From Lolium rigidum (Eukaryota > Streptophyta > Magnoliopsida > Poales > Poaceae): DNA of 64,000 nt. Each line of letters opens with the position of its first letter. The stretch's first letter is position 1. Made by a program: the position numbers and the translations under genes. Where the stretch lies: positions 342,100,644 through 342,164,643 of the forward strand of contig NC_061514.1 of the NCBI RefSeq assembly GCF_022539505.1, given 5' to 3'. Of the stretch, positions 23,480-37,382 are shown piece after piece. The notes under the pieces were generated by a model that saw only the letters and a program-made list of their open reading frames with translations, did not search any database and was not told the DNA's origin.

Positions 23480-24864
23480 GATGGTATCGTAGCATTGTGT
23501 TGACCATAGGTTCGTGACCCTAGGTTTGGATTAGAAATAGGAAGACCCTAGGATGAAAAATCTATCTAATCCTACTTCTATTAAAAACATGGTTGATTTG
23601 TGAATTTCTAGTATTCTCACCTACTCCATCTTCAAAAAATGTTTTCATCTTTCCTTAGAAAACCTACCTCATGAAAACCATCAAGGAAGTAGAGCTGATG
23701 ACCTTCTGCCTGAAGTGAGAGACAGATGCTTCACATGATATTCTTCGACTCCGCAAGAAGTGTTGCATAGAAGACCAAACGAAAAACTTCAAGAAAGACT
23801 CCGATCCAAGCTTCACAATACCCAAGCAAGTCGAAGAAGTAAAAGAGGAAATTGAAGCAATTTAGATAGAAATAGACTAGACCACCATTAGTTATCTTTC
23901 ATCGAACCAACGATATCGTATCAAAGTATTGATCTTACCAAATTGTGGTATGACCATACCGGGTTGTTTGTGTTTGAATCGTGTTTCTTGATGTTTGTTA
24001 GATGTTGTTTGTGATATGAATTGTCTTGATCTGATGTGTTTGGGTAGGAACCTTCTTTAGAATCTTTTTATCTATTCTCATCTATACCCAACCCGTAGAA
24101 CATTTTCTCGGCAACTCGCCATGAAGACAACAATAGTGAAGCCAACATCGATGTTTCCTATCAAGATGAAGAAGCATAGAGTGTGAGATACGCAAAACCT
24201 TAGCTAAGGATCGATAGAAATGTTTTCAAAACAGCTTTAATAATGGGGACTGAAACATTGATTCAATTCTCCATGGAAGATTTTATCAAACTTGTGAGGT
24301 TGACCAAGTGTTAGAATTCAAGATTCAATAAATCAATTGCGAAGTAATGATCTGGGTGCAGGATGGATTGATCACCATTCCTACTACTCTTATTATTCGC
24401 TTCGTAATGTTAACTTCGCTAATCTAGAGAGACATACCTACAAGTGAGATGTCTCCGATAAGCCTAAACCTTAGGGTGAAAAAAATATTATATCCTTATA
24501 GTATGGCAAGTGTTGCCAAACGTAGGACTATGTTTAGTTTGAAGGTCCAACCTCTAGCTGAAGAATAGTGGACGACCGTCGACGACATCTCGACAAGTAA
24601 GAAAACCTACTAGACTCAACTTGAAGATATATGGTGTTCAGTATATGTAAACAACCCCTACTGGAGTTCAGAAGCCATATGTATTTCAAGAGACGAACCC
24701 ATGCCAAGTCATACCTAGGATGAACCCAACATGAAGCCAAGACCTAGTCTAAGCTATCAAACTTTCTTTTAAGGGTGGTAGCCCACCTCAACATATGTCA
24801 AACCCTATTTTCTTTCTAGCCTCTTCAAATCTCGGGGACGAGATTTCTTTTAAGGGTGGTAGTC
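23480..24864 (+). other. Array internal domain 2
   Basis: Its primer site reads TGGTATCGTAGC (23482-23493), altered in the CAG. It is the most divergent interior: ACTGGAGTTCAGAAGCCATATG near 24660, CTTCGCTAATC near 24414 and loss of three bases near 23820. No ORF. Confidence 0.85.
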
Positions 24865-27800
24865 TGTAACATCCCAAAAAATTTCAATATTAAAATACAT
24901 GCATTGCATTGGTAAGCATTGTGGCATATTTTGCATTCTCTAGGAAAATTTGAATAAACCTTAAGTCTGTAAATAAATCTTAAACCGAAAATAACCCATA
25001 TAGGCCTAGGTGCCAAATTCGAATTTATTAAAATATTCTTCTTTAAACTAAAAGTGGTTACAAAATATTCTACACTCAATAAGAAATCTAATGGTATTTT
25101 ATTTAAAATTTTCAGACTTGGTTTGAGTCACTTTTGAAGTATTTTGGTTTTCTAATCAATTCCAAATATTAATTCAGAAAAACAATACATAGAAAAAAGA
25201 AGAAAAGAAAATAAAAAAAAGTGCCACCACATGCAGCTCGTACGAGTCAGCCCAACCGTGTGATGCATATGCGCACGTTCACGCGAAAGCTAGCGACGCA
25301 GAACGCAGCGCGTCCGCATTTCATTTCTTTTTGTGGCTGACAGGTGGGTCCTAAGGCCACGTTAGAGTCGCCATCAAGCTCCAGCCAAAGAGTTTATTCG
25401 TGCGTCGTATCAGTTTTCCGTTTCCATGCGTTTCTTCGTCGCTTGATTGCGGGCGATTTAAGCCACCAATTGACGCACCGTTTCTTTCTACTTAAGCCCC
25501 AGCTTCTCCTCTTTATTTCCCCTCAAATCACACAGCACCGAGAGCCCCTAGTGCTGCTCGAATTTGAGCTCGCAAGTTCGCGGTACCGACGAGTTCCCGG
25601 ACGATTTCGGTGAGCACAGTCCATCTTTTGATCTCTAGTTTCTTCCAAACTTCCTATCTTTTCATTGCGCATCTCTCAGAATTTATTTCGCAATTTTTGG
25701 CGAACCACAGCGACGGTGCCGTCTTCATCCGTGAGCGCCGACAGCCTCGAGTAGACGCAGACGGGGACGAGGAACACACCCACCTCTCGTCTGCGAACAC
25801 CGTCCGCTACCTCCCGCGCCGCGAAGACCTCTAGAGCAGCGACCTCGCCGACCACCGCAGCCTCAGCTTCGTCCACACCCTCGGTGACGCTCAACCTCAA
25901 CGTCCCGCCACCGCCGGTAGTTCCATCGTGTTGTGTTAAAGTCTGAATGCAGTTTAGATTATATCAGAGACAGATACTACGTACATCATACGCCATTTGA
26001 TTTTAATCTAAGGGCCTCATTACCCACTTACCCGAGCCATGCGTCCCATTCTTCTTGATTTTCTTTTCACGCATGTGTGCAGTGAGCTAATCATCATTTC
26101 ACGTGATTTGCACTAGCTTATGCAAAAGTTCAAAATTGCATATCTCTAGCTGTAGGGCTCGGTTTTAGATAATTCTTGTTGCGTTGGTTTCGTAGTAAAA
26201 TTATCTATCTAGTGATATTACAATTTCAAATTAATAACATTTCGAATTTGTATGTTGAAAATTGAATGTAAACCTTATTTTAGTCATGTCTTCATATATA
26301 CACATCCTTTTAAAATGAATTCCTTTGTGCAAAAATAAGATATTGAAGCACACAACCTAATACCACATCTGTTTAAACCATTTGAACTCATCCACTTCGA
26401 ATAACTTCACATTGGACACCAAAAACTATTTATGCCATAGCACACAATCTATCAACCATTTTTGATCAATCCCTTGTCCCTATTAGATTTATTGATCATA
26501 GACTTCCCATATTGTCCTAGATGCACTATCTTTCACAAATCATCTTGGCTCCATATACTTCAAATAAATCAAACCCTCAAGGCCATGTCTTATAAACCTA
26601 AACCCCATGACCAATGGTTCATTTTGCATACTGAATCAAGATACGTATTTTAACCAAGGATATAATAAAATCAAATTATTCAATTGGATGTTGTTTGCTT
26701 GCTGCTTTACTCTTGAGTGGTGTGTTTACTGTGTGTTACTTTATTGTATAGATCGTACGGAGTGCAACGAGTGTGATTGTGAGAAGTGTATGATCATCAA
26801 GTACCAAAAGGCAAGTGTCACTCATGTCCTATGTTTTCTATGCATGTAGTTTTTTTTATTTAGTAGATATTGCATGTGTAGGATGTTTTCAAAGTATATG
26901 CTATGCTATGCTAATCCTATAGTCTTAGGATTCCTCTAGTTTCCCTTAAGTTGCCATCGTAGGTAGTTTTGCTTAGCCATGCTACTAGATACGTGGTTGG
27001 GATATCATGATGAGATGAGATGAAGAAAACTATGTTTTTGTTTTATAAATGAAAACAACTTGATGAATAAAACACCCGGGCGGATTGGTACGAGTGGAGC
27101 GTCTGCACGGTGAAAATTGGTGGGGTCCGCCGCCCAGGAACAAAAGAGATTGGACAGGTTTCATGTTTAGTAGCTTCTTGTACAGCCGCATGTCATATGG
27201 GCTCTGTCTTGACTAAGTAGGTTGTAGGGACCCGTCCCGACGTGACCAGCAGATGTAGATGTGTAGGTTGGTACGGGTCCGTCCCGAGGGCTCGTGGCCT
27301 TACTTCCGAAAATAGTCTCGTCTTAGTCTTCTCCCAACCATTTGAGCAAAATGAGCATCATGGTGGAAAAGGGGCTGACTAAGTCGTGCGGGTAAAGTGT
27401 ACAAACCTCTCGCAGAGTGTTAAAAACTAAGTACTTAGCCGTGTCCCCGAGTTACGGACAACTTTGAGCAATTGGACCCGGAGCTATTGGAAGATCTCTC
27501 TCATCCCAATTTCATAATAAAACTTGATGGGTAAACTTGGGTAGCATTAAGCTGGACTCTAGTGTCTATCCCTGGTGAGCCAGCGTGATGAGAACTTGGG
27601 TTCATGCTTTTAGGGTTACATTTTCAAAGACAAATGATGTTTACAAAAGATAGGGAAAATGCCTCGCTTTTCTGCAAAGAGCCTAAACTCCACCAGCCAA
27701 ATATACATGTAGGTATTAGGCGCCATTTGTGTCCACTAAATAGTGACATCTTGCCAATACATTCAAAGTATTGACCAAATGTTTTTGGCTGTAACTTTAC

Positions 27801-28110
27801 TCGTTGCGTATATTTTGATAGACGAGTGAGATACGATGATTAGGGTTACGGGTCTATCCTCAACATGCTCTAGCTCGTGGCACATGAAGATGAAGGACTC
27901 CATGCTATATGTTTGTTCGTTGTAAAACTCGATGTAATGCTAGCCTTGTGCTATGCAATTTGTAAGTCATTATGTATATATGGATCATGCGATGTAATAA
28001 AGATCTTTGTTTCTTGGTATTACATCTTAAACTGTGTGTGCTAGCGATTGATCCAGGGACTAGCACAATAAAGCACAGGGATCGGCACCCTACCGGGTGA
28101 GGTCACTACA
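24865..28110 (+). repeat. Array LTR 3
   Basis: It starts TGTAACATCCC and ends CACTACA. Copy marks: CAGCACCGAG near 25537 and CATGCTCTAGCTCG near 27866. It groups with LTRs 1 and 5 at the GGG/GAG and CACAG/TACAG markers. Confidence 0.9.
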
Positions 28111-29497
28111 GATGGTATCAGAGCATTGTGTTGACCATAGGTTCGTGACCCTAGGTTTGGATTAGAAATAGGAAGACCCTAGGATGAAAAATCTATCTAA
28201 TCCTACTTCTATTAAAAACATGGTTGATTTGTGAATTTCTAGTATTCTCACCTACTCCATCTTCAAAAAATGTTTTCATCTTTCCTTAGAAAACCTACCT
28301 CATGAAAACCATCAAGGAAGTAGAGCTGATGACCTTCTGCCTGAAGTGAGAGACAGATGCTTCACATGATATTCTTCGACTCCGCAAGAAGTGTTGCATA
28401 GAAGACCAAACGAAAAACTTCAAGAAAGACTCCGATCCAAGCTTCACAATACCCAGAAGCAAGTCGAAGAAGTAAAAGAGGAAATTGAAGCAATTTAGAT
28501 AGAAATAGACTAGACCACCATTAGTTATCTTTCATCGAACCAACGATATCGTATCAAAGTATTGATCTTACCAAATTGTGGTATGACCATACCGGGTTGT
28601 TTGTGTTTGAATCGTGTTTCTTGATGTTTGTTAGATGTTGTTTGTGATATGAATTGTCTTGATCTGATGTGTTTGGGTAGGAACCTTCTTTAGAATCTTT
28701 TTATCTATTCTCATCTATACCCAACCCAGAGAACATTTTCTCGGCAACTCGCCATGAAGACAACAATAGTGAAGCCAACATCGATGTTTCCTATCAAGAT
28801 GAAGAAGCATAGAGTGTGAGATACGCAAAACCTTAGCTAAGGATCGATAGAAATGTTTTCAAAACAGTTTAATAATGGGGACTGAAACATTGATTCAATT
28901 CTCCATGGAAGATTTTATCAAACTTGTGAGGTTGACCAAGTGTTAGAATTCAAGATTCAATAAATCAATTGCGAAGTAATGATCTGGGTGCAGGATGGAT
29001 TGATCACCATTCCTACTACTCTTATTATTCGCTTTCGTAATGTTAACTTCGCGAATCTAGAGAGACATACCTACAAGTGAGATGTCTCCGATAAGCCTAA
29101 ACCTTAGGGTGAAAAAAATATTATATCCTTATAGTATGGCAAGTGTTGCCAAACGTAGGACTATGTTTAGTTTGAAGGTCCAACCTCTAGCCGAAGAATA
29201 GTGGACGACCGTCGACGACATCTCGACAAGTAAGAAAACCTACTAGACTCAACTTGAAGATATATGGTGTTCACTATATGTAAACAACCCCTATTGGAGG
29301 TCGGAAGCCATAGGTATTTCAAGAGACGAACCCATGCCAAGTCATACCTAGGATGAACCCAACATGAAGCCAAGACCTAGTCTAAGCTATCAAACTTTCT
29401 TTTAAGGGTGGTAGCCCACCTCAACATATGTCAAACCCTATTTTCTTTCTAGCCTCTTCAAATCTCGGGACGAGATTTCTTTTAAGGGTGGTAGTCT
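28111..29497 (+). other. Array internal domain 3
   Basis: Intact primer site TGGTATCAGAGC at 28113-28124. It shares CTCGTAAC at the right border with internal domain 1. No ORF. Confidence 0.85.
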
Positions 29498-32400
29498 CGT
29501 AACATCCCAAAAAAATTTCAATATTAAAATACATGCATTGCATTGGTAAGCATTGTGGCATATTTTGCATTCTCTAGGAAAATTTGAATAAACCTTAAGT
29601 CTGTAAATAAATCTTAAACCGAAAATAACCCATATAGGCCTAGGTGCCAAATTCGAATTTATTAAAATATTCTTCTTTAAACTAAAAGTGGTTACAAAAT
29701 ATTCTACACTCAATAAGAAATCTAATGGTATTTTATTTAAAATTTTCAGACTTGGTTTGAGTCACTTTTGAAGTATTTTGGTTTTCTAATCAATTCCAAA
29801 TATTAATTCAGAAAAACAATACATAGAAAAAAGAAGAAAAGAAAATAAAAAAAAAGTGCCACCACATGCAGCTCGTACGAGTCAGCCCAACCGTGTGATG
29901 CATATGCGCACGTTCACGCGAAAGCTAGCGACGCAGAACGCAGCGCGTCCGCATTTCATTTCTTTTTGTGGCTGACAGGTGGGTCCTAAGGCCACGTTAG
30001 AGTCGCCATCAAGCTCCAGCCAAAGAGTTTATTCGTGCGTCGTATCAGTTTTCCGTTTCCATGCGTTTCTTCGTCGCTTGATTGCGGGCGATTTAAGCCA
30101 CCAATTGACGCACCGTTTCTTTCTACTTAAGCCCCAGCTTCTCCTCTTTATTTCCCCTCAAATCACACAGACCGAGAGCCCCCAGGCTGCTCGAATTTGA
30201 GCTCGCAAGTTCGCGGTACCGACGAGTTCCCGGGACGATTTCGGTGAGCACAGTCCATCTTTTGATCTCTAGTTTCTTCCAAACTTCCTATCTTTTCATT
30301 GCGCATCTCTCAGAATTTATTTCGCAATTTTTGGCGAACCACAGCGACGGTGCCGTCTTCATCTGTGAGCGCCGACAGCCTCGAGTAGACGCAGACGGGG
30401 ACGAGGAACACACCCACCTCTCGTCTGCGAACACCGTCCGCTACCTCCCGCGCCGCGAAGACCTCTAGAGCAGCGACCTCGCCGACCACCGCAGCCTCAG
30501 CTTCGTCCACACCCTCGGTGACGCTCAACCTCAACGTCCTGCCACCGCCGGTAGTTCCATCGTGTTGTGTTAAAGTCTGAATGCAGTTTAGATTATATCA
30601 GAGACAGATACTACGTACATCATACGCCATTTGATTTTAATCTAAGGGCCTCATTACCCACTTACCCGAGCCATGCGTCCCATTCTTCTTGATTTTCTTT
30701 TCACGCATGTGTGCAGTGAGCTAATCATCATTTCACGTGATTTGCACTAGCTTATGCAAAAGTTCAAAATTGCATATCTCTAGCTGTAGGGCTCGGTTTT
30801 AGATAATTCTTGTTGCGTTGGTTTCGTAGTAAAATTATCTATCTAGTGATATTACAATTTCAAATTAATAACATTTCGAATTTGTATGTTGAAAATTGAA
30901 TGTAAACCTTATTTTAGTCATGTCTTCATATATACACATCCTTTTAAAATGAATTCCTTTGTGCAAAAATAAGATATTGAAGCACACAACCTAATACCAC
31001 ATCTGTTTAAACCATTTGAACTCATCCACTTCGAATAACTTCACATTGGACACCAAAAACTATTTATGCCATAGCACACAATCTATCAACCATTTTTGAT
31101 CAATCCCTTGTCCCTATTAGATTTATTGATCATAGACTTCCCATATTGTCCTAGATGCACTATCTTTCACAAATCATCTTGGCTCCATATACTTCAAATA
31201 AATCAAACCCTCAAGGCCATGTCTTATAAACCTAAACCCCATGACCAATGGTTCATTTTGCATACCGAATCAAGATACGTATTTTAACCAAGGATATAAT
31301 AAAATCAAATTATTCAATTGGATGTTGTTTGCTTGCTGCTTTACTCTTGAGTGGTGTGTTTACTGTGTGTTACTTTATTGTATAGATCGTACGGAGTGCA
31401 ACGAGTGTGATTGTGAGAAGTGTATGATCATCAAGTACCAAAAGGCAAGTGTCACTCATGTCCTATGTTTTCTATGCATGTAGTTTTTTTTATTTAGTAG
31501 ATATTGCATGTGTAGGATGTTTTCAAAGTATATGCTATGCTATGCTAATCCTATAGTCTTAGGATTCCTCTAGTTTCCCTTAAGTTGCCATCGTAGGTAG
31601 TTTTGCTTAGCCATGCTACTAGATACGTGGTTGGGATATCATGATGAGATGAGATGAAGAAAACTATGTTTTTGTTTTATAAATGAAAACAACTTGATGA
31701 ATAAAACACCCGGGCGGATTGGTACGAGTGGAGCGTCTGCACGGTGAAAATTGGTGGGGTCCGCCGCCCAGGAACAAAAGAGATTGGACAGGTTTCATGT
31801 TTAGTAGCTTCTTGTACAGCCGCATGTCATATGGGCTCTGTCTTGACTAAGTAGGTTGTAGGGACCTGTCCCGACGTGACCAGCAGATGTAGATGTGTAG
31901 GTTGGTACGGGTCCGTCCCGAGGGCTCGTGGCCTTACTTCCGAAAATAGTCTCGTCTTAGTCTTCTCCCAACCATTTGAGCAAAATGAGCATCATGGTGG
32001 AAAAGGGGCTGACTAAGTCGTGCGGGTAAAGTGTACAAACCTCTCGCAGAGTGTTAAAAACTAAGTACTTAGCCGTGTCCCCTGCTACTGACAACTTTGA
32101 GCAATTGGACCTGGAGCTATTGGAAGATCTCTCTCATCCCAATTTCATAATAAAACTTGATGGGTAAACTTGGGTAGCATTAAGCTGGACTCTAGTGTCT
32201 ATCCCCGGTGAGCCAGCCGTGATGAGAACTTGGGTTCATGCTTTTAGGGTTACATTTTCAAAGACAAATGATGTTTACAAAAGATAGGGAAAATGCCTCG
32301 CTTTTCCGCAAAGAGCCTAAACTCCACCAGACCAAATATACATGTAGGTATTAGGCGCCATTTGTGTCCACTAAATAGTGACATCTTGCCAATACATTCA

Positions 32401-32743
32401 AAGTATTGACCAAATGTTTTTGGCTGTAACTTTACCTGTTGCAGATATTTTGATAGACGAGTGAGATACGATGATTAGAGTTACGGGTCTATCCTCAACA
32501 TGCTCGCCTGTGGCACATGAAGATGAAGGACTCCATGCTATATGTTTGTTCGTTGTAAAACTCGATGTAATGCTAGCCTTGTGCTATGCAATTTGTAAGT
32601 CATTATGTATATATGGATCATGCGATGTAATAAAGATCTTTGTTTCTTGGTATTACATCTTAAACTGTGTGTGCTAGCGATTGATCCAGGGACTAGCACA
32701 ATAAAGTACAGGGATCGGCACCCTACCGGGTGAGGTCACTACA
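29498..32743 (+). repeat. Array LTR 4
   Basis: It carries the LTR 2 variants: CCCCCAGGCTG near 30179, CATCTGTG near 30361, A at 32479 and T at 32707. It reads TTGCAGATATT near 32440, shared with LTR 5. Confidence 0.9.
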
Positions 32744-34135
32744 GATGGTATCGTAGCATTGTGTTGACCATAGGTTCGTGACCCTAGGTTTGGATTAGAA
32801 ATAGGAAGACCCTAGGATGAAAAATCTATCTAATCCTACTTCTATTAAAAACATGGTTGATTTGTGAATTTCTAGTATTCTCACCTACTCCATCTTCAAA
32901 AAATGTTTTCATCTTTCCTTAGAAAACCTACCTCATGAAAACCATCAAGGAAGTAGAGCCGATGACCTTCTCGCTCGAAGTGAGAGACAGATGCTTCACA
33001 TGATATTCTTCGACTCCGCAAGAAGTGTTGCATAGAAGACCAAACGAAAAACTTCAAGAAAGACTCCGATCCAAGCTTCACAATACCCAGAAGCAAGTCG
33101 AAGAAGTAAAAGAGGAAATTGAAGCAATTTAGATAGAAATAGACTAGACCACCATTAGTTATCTTTCATCGAACCAACGATATCGTATCAAAGTATTGAT
33201 CTTACCAAATTGTGGTATGACCATACCGGGTTGTTTGTGTTTGAATCGTGTTTCTTGATGTTTGTTAGATGTTGTTTGTGATATGAATTGTCTTGATCTG
33301 ATGTGTTTGGGTAGGAACCTTCTTTAGAATCTTTTTATCTATTCTCATCTATACCCAACCCAGAGAACATTTTCTCGGCAACTCGCCATGAAGACAACAA
33401 TAGTGAAGCCAACATCGATGTTTCCTATCAAGATGAAGAAGCATAGAGTGTGAGATACGCAAAACCTTAGCTAAGGATCGATAGAAATGTTTTCAAAACA
33501 AGTTTAATAATGGGGACTCGAAACATTGATTCAATTCTCCATGGAAGATTTTATCAAACTTGTGAGGTTGACCAAGTGTTAGAATTCAAGATTCAATAAA
33601 TCAATTGCGAAGTAATGATCTCGGGTGCAGGATGGATTGATCACCATTCCTACTACTCTTATTATTCGCTTTCGTAATGTTAACTTCGCGAATCTAGAGA
33701 GACATACCTACAAGTGAGATGTCTCCGATAAGCCTAAACCTTAGGGTGAAAAAAATATTATATCCTTATAGTATGGCAAGTGTTGCCAAACGTAGGACTA
33801 TGTTTAGTTTGAAGGTCCAACCTCTAGCTGAAGAATAGTGGACGACCGTCGACGTACATCTCGACAAGTAAGAAAACCTACTAGACTCAACTTGAAGATA
33901 TATGGTGTTCACTATATGTAAACAACCCCTATTGGAGGTCGGAAGCCATAGGTATTTCAAGAGACGAACCCATGCCAAGTCATACCTAGGATGAACCCAA
34001 CATGAAGCCAAGACCTAGTCTAAGCTATCAAACTTTCTTTTAAGGGTGGTAGCCCACCTCAACATATGTCAAACCCTATTTTCTTTCTAGCCTCTTCAAA
34101 TCTCGGGGACGAGATTTCTTTTAAGGGTGGTAGTC
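32744..34135 (+). other. Array internal domain 4
   Basis: Primer site TGGTATCGTAGC, as in internal domain 2. It has a private insertion in GACGTACATC near 33853 and otherwise follows internal domain 1. No ORF. Confidence 0.85.
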
Positions 34136-37100
34136 TGTAACATCCCAAAAAAATTTCAATATTAAAATACATGCATTGCATTGGTAAGCATTGTGGCATA
34201 TTTTGCATTCTCTAGGAAAATTTGAATAAACCTTAAGTCTGTAAATAAATCTTAAACCGAAAATAACCCATATAGGCCTAGGTGCCAAATTCGAATTTAT
34301 TAAAATATTCTTCTTTAAACTAAAAGTGGTTACAAAATATTCTACACTCAATAAGAAATCTAATGGTATTTTATTTAAAATTTTCAGACTTGGTTTGAGT
34401 CACTTTTGAAGTATTTTGGTTTTCTAATCAATTCCAAATATTAATTCAGAAAAACAATACATAGAAAAAAGAAGAAAAGAAAATAAAAAAAAAGTGCCAC
34501 CACATGCAGCTCGTACGAGTCAGCCCAACCGTGTGATGCATATGCGCACGTTCACGCGAAAGCTAGCGACGCAGAACGCAGCGCGTCCGCATTTCATTTC
34601 TTTTTGTGGCTGACAGGTGGGTCCTAAGGCCACGTTAGAGTCGCCATCAAGCTCCAGCCAAAGAGTTTATTCGTGCGTCGTATCAGTTTTCCGTTTCCAT
34701 GCGTTTCTTCGTCGCTTGATTGCGGGCGATTTAAGCCACCAATTGACGCACCGTTTCTTTCTACTTAAGCCCCAGCCTTCTCCTCTTTATTTCCCCTCAA
34801 ATCACACGGACCGAGAGCCCCCAGTGCTGCTCGAATTTGAGCTCGCAAGTTCGCGGTACCGACGAGTTCCCGGACGATTTCGGTGAGCACAGTCCATCTT
34901 TTGATCTCTAGTTTCTTCCAAACTTCCTATCTTTTCATTGCGCATCTCTCAGAATTTATTTCGCAATTTTTGGCGAACCACAGCGACGGTGCCGTCTTCA
35001 TCTCGTGAGCGCCGACGGCCTCGAGTAGACGCAGACGGGGACGAGGAACACACCCACCTCTCGTCTGCGAACACCGTCCGCTACCTCCCGCGCCGCGAAG
35101 ACCTCTAGAGCAGCGACCTCGCCGACCACCGCAGCCTCAGCTTCGTCCACACCCTCGGTGACGCTCAACCTCAACGTCCCGCCACCGCCGGTAGTTCCAT
35201 CGTGTTGTGTTAAAGTCTGAATGCAGTTTAGATTATATCAGAGACAGATACTACGTACATCATACGCCATTTGATTTTAATCTAAGGGCCTCATTACCCA
35301 CTTACCCGAGCCATGCGTCCCATTCTTCTTGATTTTCTTTTCACGCATGTGTGCAGTGAGCTAATCATCATTTCACGTGATTTGCACTAGCTTATGCAAA
35401 AGTTCAAAATTGCATATCTCTAGCTGTAGGGCTCGGTTTTAGATAATTCTTGTTGCGTTGGTTTCGTAGTAAAATTATCTATCTAGTGATATTACAATTT
35501 CAAATTAATAACATTTCGAATTTGTATGTTGAAAATTGAATGTAAACCTTATTTTAGTCATGTCTTCATATATACACATCCTTTTAAAATGAATTCCTTT
35601 GTGCAAAAATAAGATATTGAAGCACACAACCTAATACCACATCTGTTTAAACCATTTGAACTCATCCACTTCGAATAACTTCACATTGGACACCAAAAAC
35701 TATTTATGCCATAGCACACAATCTATCAACCATTTTTGATCAATCCCTTGTCCCTATTAGATTTATTGATCATAGACTTCCCATATTGTCCTAGATGCAC
35801 TATCTTTCACAAATCATCTTGGCTCCATATACTTCAAATAAATCAAACCCTCAAGGCCATGTCTTATAAACCTAAACCCCATGACCAATGGTTCATTTTG
35901 CATACTGAATCAAGATACGTATTTTAACCAAGGATATAATAAAATCAAATTATTCAATTGGATGTTGTTTGCTTGCTGCTTTACTCTTGAGTGGTGTGTT
36001 TACTCGTGTGTTACTTTATTGTATAGATCGTACGGAGTGCAACGAGTGTGATTGTGAGAAGTGTATGATCATCAAGTACCAAAAGGCAAGTGTCACTCAT
36101 GTCCTATGTTTTCTATGCATGTAGTTTTTTTTATTTAGTAGATATTGCATGTGTAGGATGTTTTCAAAGTATATGCTATGCTATGCTAATCCTATAGTCT
36201 TAGGATTCCTCTAGTTTCCCTTAAGTTGCCATCGTAGGTAGTTTTGCTTAGCCATGCTACTAGATACGTGGTTGGGATATCATGATGAGATGAGATGAAG
36301 AAAACTATGTTTTTGTTTTATAAATGAAAACAACTTGATGAATAAAACACCCGGGCGGATTGGTACGAGTGGAGCGTCTGCACGGTGAAAATTGGTGGGG
36401 TCCGCCGCCCAGGAACAAAAGAGATTGGACAGGTTTCATGTTTAGTAGCTTCTTGTACAGCCGCATGTCATATGGGCTCTGTCTTGACTAAGTAGGTTGT
36501 AGGGACCTGTCCCGACGTGACCGACAGATGTAGATGTGTAGGTTGGTACGGGTCCGTCCCGAGGGCTCAGTGGCCTTACTTCCGAAAATAGTCTCGTCTT
36601 AGTCTTCTCCCAACCATTTGAGCAAAATGAGCATCATGGTGGAAAAGGGGCTGACTAAGTCGTGCGGGTAAAGTGTACAAACCTCTGCAGAGTGTTAAAA
36701 ACTAAGTACTTAGCCGTGTCCCCGGTTACGGACAACTTTGAGCAATTGGACCTGGAGCTATTGGAAGATCTCTCGCATCCCAATTTCATAATAAAACTTG
36801 ATGGGTAAACTTGGGTAGCATTAAGCTGGACTCTAGTGTCTATCCCTGGTGAGCCAGCGTGATGAGAACTTGGGTTCATGCTTTTAGGGTTACATTTTCG
36901 AAGACAAATGATGTTTACAAAAGATAGGGAAAATGCCTGCTTTTCTGCAAAGAGCCTAAACTCCACCAGCCAAATATACATGTAGGTATTAGGCGCCATT
37001 TGTGTCCACTAAATAGTGACATCTTGCCAATACATTCAAAGTATTGACCAAATGTTTTTGGCTGTAACTTTACCTGTTGCAGATATTTTGATAGACGAGT

Positions 37101-37382
37101 GAGATACGATGATTAGGGTTACGGGTCTATCCTCAACATGCTCGCCTGTGGCACATGAAGATGAAGGACTCCATGCTATATGTTTGTTCGTTGTAAAACT
37201 CTGATGTAATGCTAGCCTTGTGCTATGCAATTTGTAAGTCATTATGTATATATGGATCATGCGATGTAATAAAGATCTTTGTTTCTTGGTATTACATCTT
37301 AAACTGTGTGTGCTAGCGATTGATCCAGGGACTAGCACAATAAAGCACAGGGATCGGCACCCTATCGGGTGAGGTCACTACA
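34136..37382 (+). repeat. Array LTR 5 (right end of the array)
   Basis: It ends ...GGTCACTACA at 37382 and then leaves the repeat directly for GTGAAGAACTGG, with no primer site, so this is the outer 3' LTR edge. The expected 5-bp target duplication would be GTGAA (37383-37387); its left partner is hidden in the gap. Confidence 0.92.

Larger units (their letters stand above)
15598..37382 (+). mobile_element. Tandem array of a non-autonomous LTR retrotransposon: five LTRs, four internal domains
   Basis: The motif ACATCCCAAAAA recurs at 15602, 20234, 24869, 29502 and 34140, periods of 4632, 4635, 4633 and 4638 bases. Each unit is an LTR (TGTAACATCCC to CACTACA, ~3.25 kb), a primer-binding site TGGTATCAGAGC for initiator tRNA-Met, a ~1.39-kb internal domain without a credible ORF, and a purine tract before the next LTR. 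Neighbouring units share LTRs, which is the product expected from unequal crossing-over between LTRs or repeated recombination, not from independent insertion. Long LTR plus short empty interior fits a LARD-like element. Left end lies in the gap, right end at 37382. Confidence 0.93.

Noticed and set aside
15602..37382. The 4.63-kb period as a satellite or a CRISPR-like repeat
   Set aside because: Each unit has LTR termini, a tRNA-Met primer site and a PPT, so it is a retrotransposon concatemer; there are no short repeats with spacers.
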